Positions 61,691 to 64,000 of a stretch of 64,000 bases of DNA are shown piece after piece; the stretch's first letter is position 1; every line of letters begins with the position of its first letter. A program made the position numbers and the translations under genes. The notes under the pieces were generated by a model. It did not search any database. It was not told the DNA's origin and saw only the letters and a list, made by a program, of their open reading frames with translations. The stretch lies in assembly GCF_029589435.1 (NCBI RefSeq), contig NZ_JARRAG010000006.1, positions 1 to 64,000 on the forward strand, in the 5' to 3' direction. The DNA comes from Paludisphaera mucosa. Its GTDB lineage: Bacteria; Planctomycetota; Planctomycetia; Isosphaerales; Isosphaeraceae.

Positions 61691-61996
61691 TCATTCGGCC
61701 TGTCGAGGCGTCTCTTGTTCGGGATCCCACATCTCGCGGTAGGCCCGGATGTATTCGAAGGTCGCCGTCGGGTCGATCGCGAAATAGCGGCGACAGAGCT
61801 TCCTGTAGAGCGACGACGCCCGCGGGTCGAAGCAGAAGTCCAGCAGGCCGTCCAGCGTACGCTCGACCTCGCTGATTCCGGGGGATGGGTCCAGGATGAT
61901 CGACTCGACCAGGGGCTCGTACTCTTCCACCGCCCGGCGAGCCAGCGACGACATGGACCTCGCCAGATCGTCCATCGACCGCCCCGGGGGATTCAC
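61691..61996 (-). CDS. Small helical partner of the YhcG nuclease
   Basis: 101 residues. Starts at ATG 61996, overlapping the nuclease stop by 4 bases (ATGA). MDDLARSMSSLARRAVEEYE, then VERTLDGLLDFCFDPRASSL and YRKLCRRYFAIDPTATFEYI indicate an all-helical protein. No known family is recognised. The tight coupling suggests that it works with, or counteracts, the nuclease. Alternatively it is a remnant of a gene fused elsewhere. Confidence 0.75.
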   Translation of the reverse strand: MNPPGRSMDDLARSMSSLARRAVEEYEPLVESIILDPSPGISEVERTLDGLLDFCFDPRASSLYRKLCRRYFAIDPTATFEYIRAYREMWDPEQETPRQAE

Positions 61997-63132
61997 GACC
62001 CCTCCTTGAGCGTCCGCTCCACTTCCTCCTGCAACTCCTCGCGTCGAGGCAGGTGGAGCTGGTATTTCGACACGAAGAGCTGGTTGTCCATCCCCGCCAG
62101 GGCGTATTCCGCCAGGGCGTGGTCCTTCTGCGTGCAGAGGAGGATGCCGATCGGCGGGCCGTCGCCCTCACCCCTCACGTTCTTCGCGTACCAGCTCACG
62201 TAGGTGTTGAGCTGGCCGATGTTCTCGTGGTTGAATTCTTGGAGCTTGAGCTCGATGAGCACGTGGCACTTCAGGATGCGATGGTAGAACACGAGGTCGA
62301 TGAAATAGTGCACGTCGCCGATGAGGATGCGTTTCTGGCGGGCCTCGAAGCAGAATCCGTGGCCGAGCTCGAGCAGGAACTCCTGCAGCCTGTCCAGGAG
62401 CTGATCCTCGAGATGAGATTCGCTCATCACTTCCCTCGGCCTGAGGCCGAGGAATTCGAAGATGTAAGGATCGCGAACCGTCAGGCCGGGCGTCGCCCGC
62501 TCCGCGGAGGCGTGGGCGAGCCCCGACAGCTTCGCCCGGTCGTGCGACAGCCCGGAGCGCTCGAAGTAGAGCGAAGCGATCTGCCTCTTCAACTCGCGTA
62601 CAGACCAGTTGCCCCGGATGCACTCCGCCTCGTAGAAGGAACGTTTGGTTGCTTCACCTATCGCCAGCAGCTCGACGATGTGCGTGAACGACAGGCTGGA
62701 GATCAACGCCTTCCCGTCCGGGCCGGATTCGGGAGTCGCCGACTCCCGGATCATGGCGGTCGGCCCGGCCGTCTGGGAGATCACGCGCTCCGCCAATTCG
62801 GGAGGCAGCGACTCCCGGATCCGAGGATACGTCTCGTAGAACTTCCGGTAGCGTCGAAGTTCTCGCTCCTCGGCCCGGCTGACGCCGGCCCCGACCAGGC
62901 GGGCCGATAGATTCGCGAGGAGTTTCTCGCCGTACCGCGCGCGATCCGCGCCTTGCATCTCGTACTCGGCGATGTAGAGGCCGATGAGCCAGTTGCGGAG
63001 CGTGAGGCTGATGTTGACGGCGCGCCCGGCCTGGACGCCGAGATCGTGGTCGACGTCGCTGATCGACAGGACGAGGCCCTCGAAGGTCAAGCCGGCGGCT
63101 TGGGGCGCGGCGGGCTTCCTGGCCTTGCTCAT
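61993..63132 (-). CDS. YhcG/DUF1016-family PD-(D/E)xK nuclease
   Basis: 379 residues. The N-terminal DUF1016-N domain (about 20-170) has INISLTLRNWLIGLYIAEYEMQG and YGEKLLANLSARL, then ERELRRYRKFYETYP. The C-terminal nuclease (about 220-370) has LRPREVMSESHLEDQLLDRLQ, GFCFEARQKRILIGDVHYFIDLVFYHRILKCHVLIELKL. The catalytic set is Asp in YFIDLVFYH and Glu-x-Lys in IELKL. Members are found in restriction and mobile-element neighbourhoods and are likely defence-related. The upstream insertion of AESATPESG (Ala/Ser-rich) in the linker is not typical. A small gene overlaps its end. Confidence 0.9.
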   Translation of the reverse strand: MSKARKPAAPQAAGLTFEGLVLSISDVDHDLGVQAGRAVNISLTLRNWLIGLYIAEYEMQGADRARYGEKLLANLSARLVGAGVSRAEERELRRYRKFYETYPRIRESLPPELAERVISQTAGPTAMIRESATPESGPDGKALISSLSFTHIVELLAIGEATKRSFYEAECIRGNWSVRELKRQIASLYFERSGLSHDRAKLSGLAHASAERATPGLTVRDPYIFEFLGLRPREVMSESHLEDQLLDRLQEFLLELGHGFCFEARQKRILIGDVHYFIDLVFYHRILKCHVLIELKLQEFNHENIGQLNTYVSWYAKNVRGEGDGPPIGILLCTQKDHALAEYALAGMDNQLFVSKYQLHLPRREELQEEVERTLKEGS

Positions 63133-63427
63133 GCCCCGTCCCCCATTTCCGGGATGCGGGAGGCGTGCCGCCGGAGACGCGGGGGCTGCGGGTCGGGGCT
63201 GCTGCTCGTCATGGCCATTCGTGAAGCTTACCGCAGGTGCCGTCCATGATCCAATCGAGGACTCCCCTCGCAGCCTCGCTCGGGGTTTATGGCGGAAGGC
63301 AACCGGTTTTATCTTCCGCCATCAACCGGCGAAATCACGGGCGGGGGGCCGACGATTTCTCGCCTCAGGACTGACCAGCGTGGAGGTTTCGCTTGGCCGG
63401 CGACCCCGGCCGTGCTATGACGACGCG
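63133..63427. other. Intergenic region upstream of the YhcG gene
   Basis: Contains an AT-richer patch near 63300-63330, where the motif GGCGGAAG (63291) faces CTTCCGCC (63313), a 7-8 bp inverted pair. It may be part of the yhcG-type promoter. No gene supported. Confidence 0.3.
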
Positions 63428-63706
63428 ATGAGGGCATTCGTCGGCGAAATCGATCACACCGGGCTCCGCCGGTTCATCCCCGAGGACCAGGTCGCTCGGA
63501 ACGAGCTGCATCGCCTGACGCGTCGTCGTCACCCGGGACCGAGCGCGTTCGTCTGGACGCTCCTCGCCGATGAGGACGCCGAGGATCTCCGGGTCGACGT
63601 CGGCACCGGTCGTCACGCCGAGGCGTACAGCCTGCTCCTGAACCGGGCCGTCGAACTCATCTCGCTCCGCGACGCCGCCTCTGGCTGCGCTCGAGCGGAA
63701 TCCTGA
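63428..63706 (+). CDS. Small hypothetical ORF, low support
   Basis: 92 residues from ATG 63428 (MRAFVGEIDHTGLRRFIPED). The composition is mixed (ELHRLTRRRHPGPSAFVWTL, LADEDAEDLRVDVGTGRHAE), moderately protein-like. No good ribosome-binding site and no recognised family. It could be chance at this GC content. Confidence 0.35.
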   Translation: MRAFVGEIDHTGLRRFIPEDQVARNELHRLTRRRHPGPSAFVWTLLADEDAEDLRVDVGTGRHAEAYSLLLNRAVELISLRDAASGCARAES

Positions 63707-64000
63707 ATCCAGGGGTCCGCGAAGCCGGCTGCGAGACTCCTCCCAGCGTCGAGGTGATTCTCAGGCATGGCGATTAAACTTCTTGCCGGATCACCCCTTC
63801 GCCGGAACCCGGTTCGCGCAAACTTCATGCCGATTCGGTCTTCCAGATGAGACTTCGTAGGACACCGAACAGATCCGGCAAACCCCGAGCCTAGCCTCGG
63901 GGATCATTCGGATTGACTCGGCCACGTCGGTGGCAAAGGCCAACCTCAGACGATGTTGGTCCTGACGCTGGAGGAGCGAGGCGAAGCTCGGGCCTGTAGC
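63707..64000. other. Right end of the window, nothing recognised
   Basis: No supported gene, RNA or repeat in the last 294 bases. Confidence 0.4.

Noticed and set aside
1-64000. tRNA, rRNA or riboswitch genes
   Set aside because: None recognised by eye on either strand; small structured RNAs cannot be excluded without a covariance search.

Overview
The window looks like DNA from a high-GC planctomycete of the Isosphaeraceae type. The evidence is sigma factor/Ser-Thr kinase gene pairs (kinases with TPR or WD40 tails), PEP-CTERM sorting signals, a giant exported beta-helix/dockerin protein with the planctomycete N-terminal LEDRKLL motif, and very high GC. A parB-parA operon with upstream 15-bp palindromes, a RepA-type initiator and seven 23-bp iterons (9824-9973) show that the left part carries a plasmid-type origin and partition system. 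The molecule is therefore probably a plasmid or secondary replicon, or a chromosome with an integrated one.

Layout. 1-3.7 kb: an ISAs1 transposase gene split by an element carrying one large serine recombinase. 4-5.5 kb: a SUKH-like gene flanked by degenerate repeats and a decayed molybdenum-carrier-like gene. 5.7-10 kb: parB, parA, palindromes, rep and iterons. 11.3-16.5 kb: an extremely GC-rich module with a second large serine recombinase and three unknown genes. 17.1-24.6 kb: a defence and toxin cluster. It has a short type II CBASS operon (HNH-SAVED effector, CD-NTase, E2-like protein), a divergent sigma factor/unknown/ImmA-IrrE peptidase operon, a PIN-like protein and a VapBC-type pair. 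25-39 kb: metabolic and stress genes (SDR, dihaem peroxidase-like protein, shortened Dps, bicupin oxalate decarboxylase, broken DUF1348 gene, sigma/kinase-TPR pair, GMC oxidoreductase, quinone oxidoreductase, DUF1330). 39.3-42.15 kb: an IS5-family element split by a second, 1.9-kb recombinase element. 42.2-48 kb: a haem-protein remnant, then a sigma factor/giant WD40 kinase pair. 48.3-57.7 kb: a TIGR03032-like protein, the 1.9-kresidue beta-helix protein with a 1,221-bp perfect internal duplication, two PEP-CTERM proteins and an ECF sigma factor. 57.8-60.9 kb: a third kinase with TPRs. 61-63.1 kb: transposase debris and a YhcG/DUF1016 nuclease with a small overlapping partner.

The most unusual observation is that the two serine-recombinase elements are each inserted exactly at the GAG codon of the conserved (predicted catalytic) glutamate of a DDE transposase, in two unrelated IS families. 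The ends of each element form inverted arms that would reconstitute a symmetrical attP-like site on excision. This suggests a class of elements that home to transposase active-site codons and so disarm the host IS. The second candidate is the sigma/unknown/ImmA-like operon facing the CBASS operon across a 10-bp inverted repeat, which may be a proteolysis-controlled regulator of defence. All functional statements come from motif recognition by eye; no searches were run.
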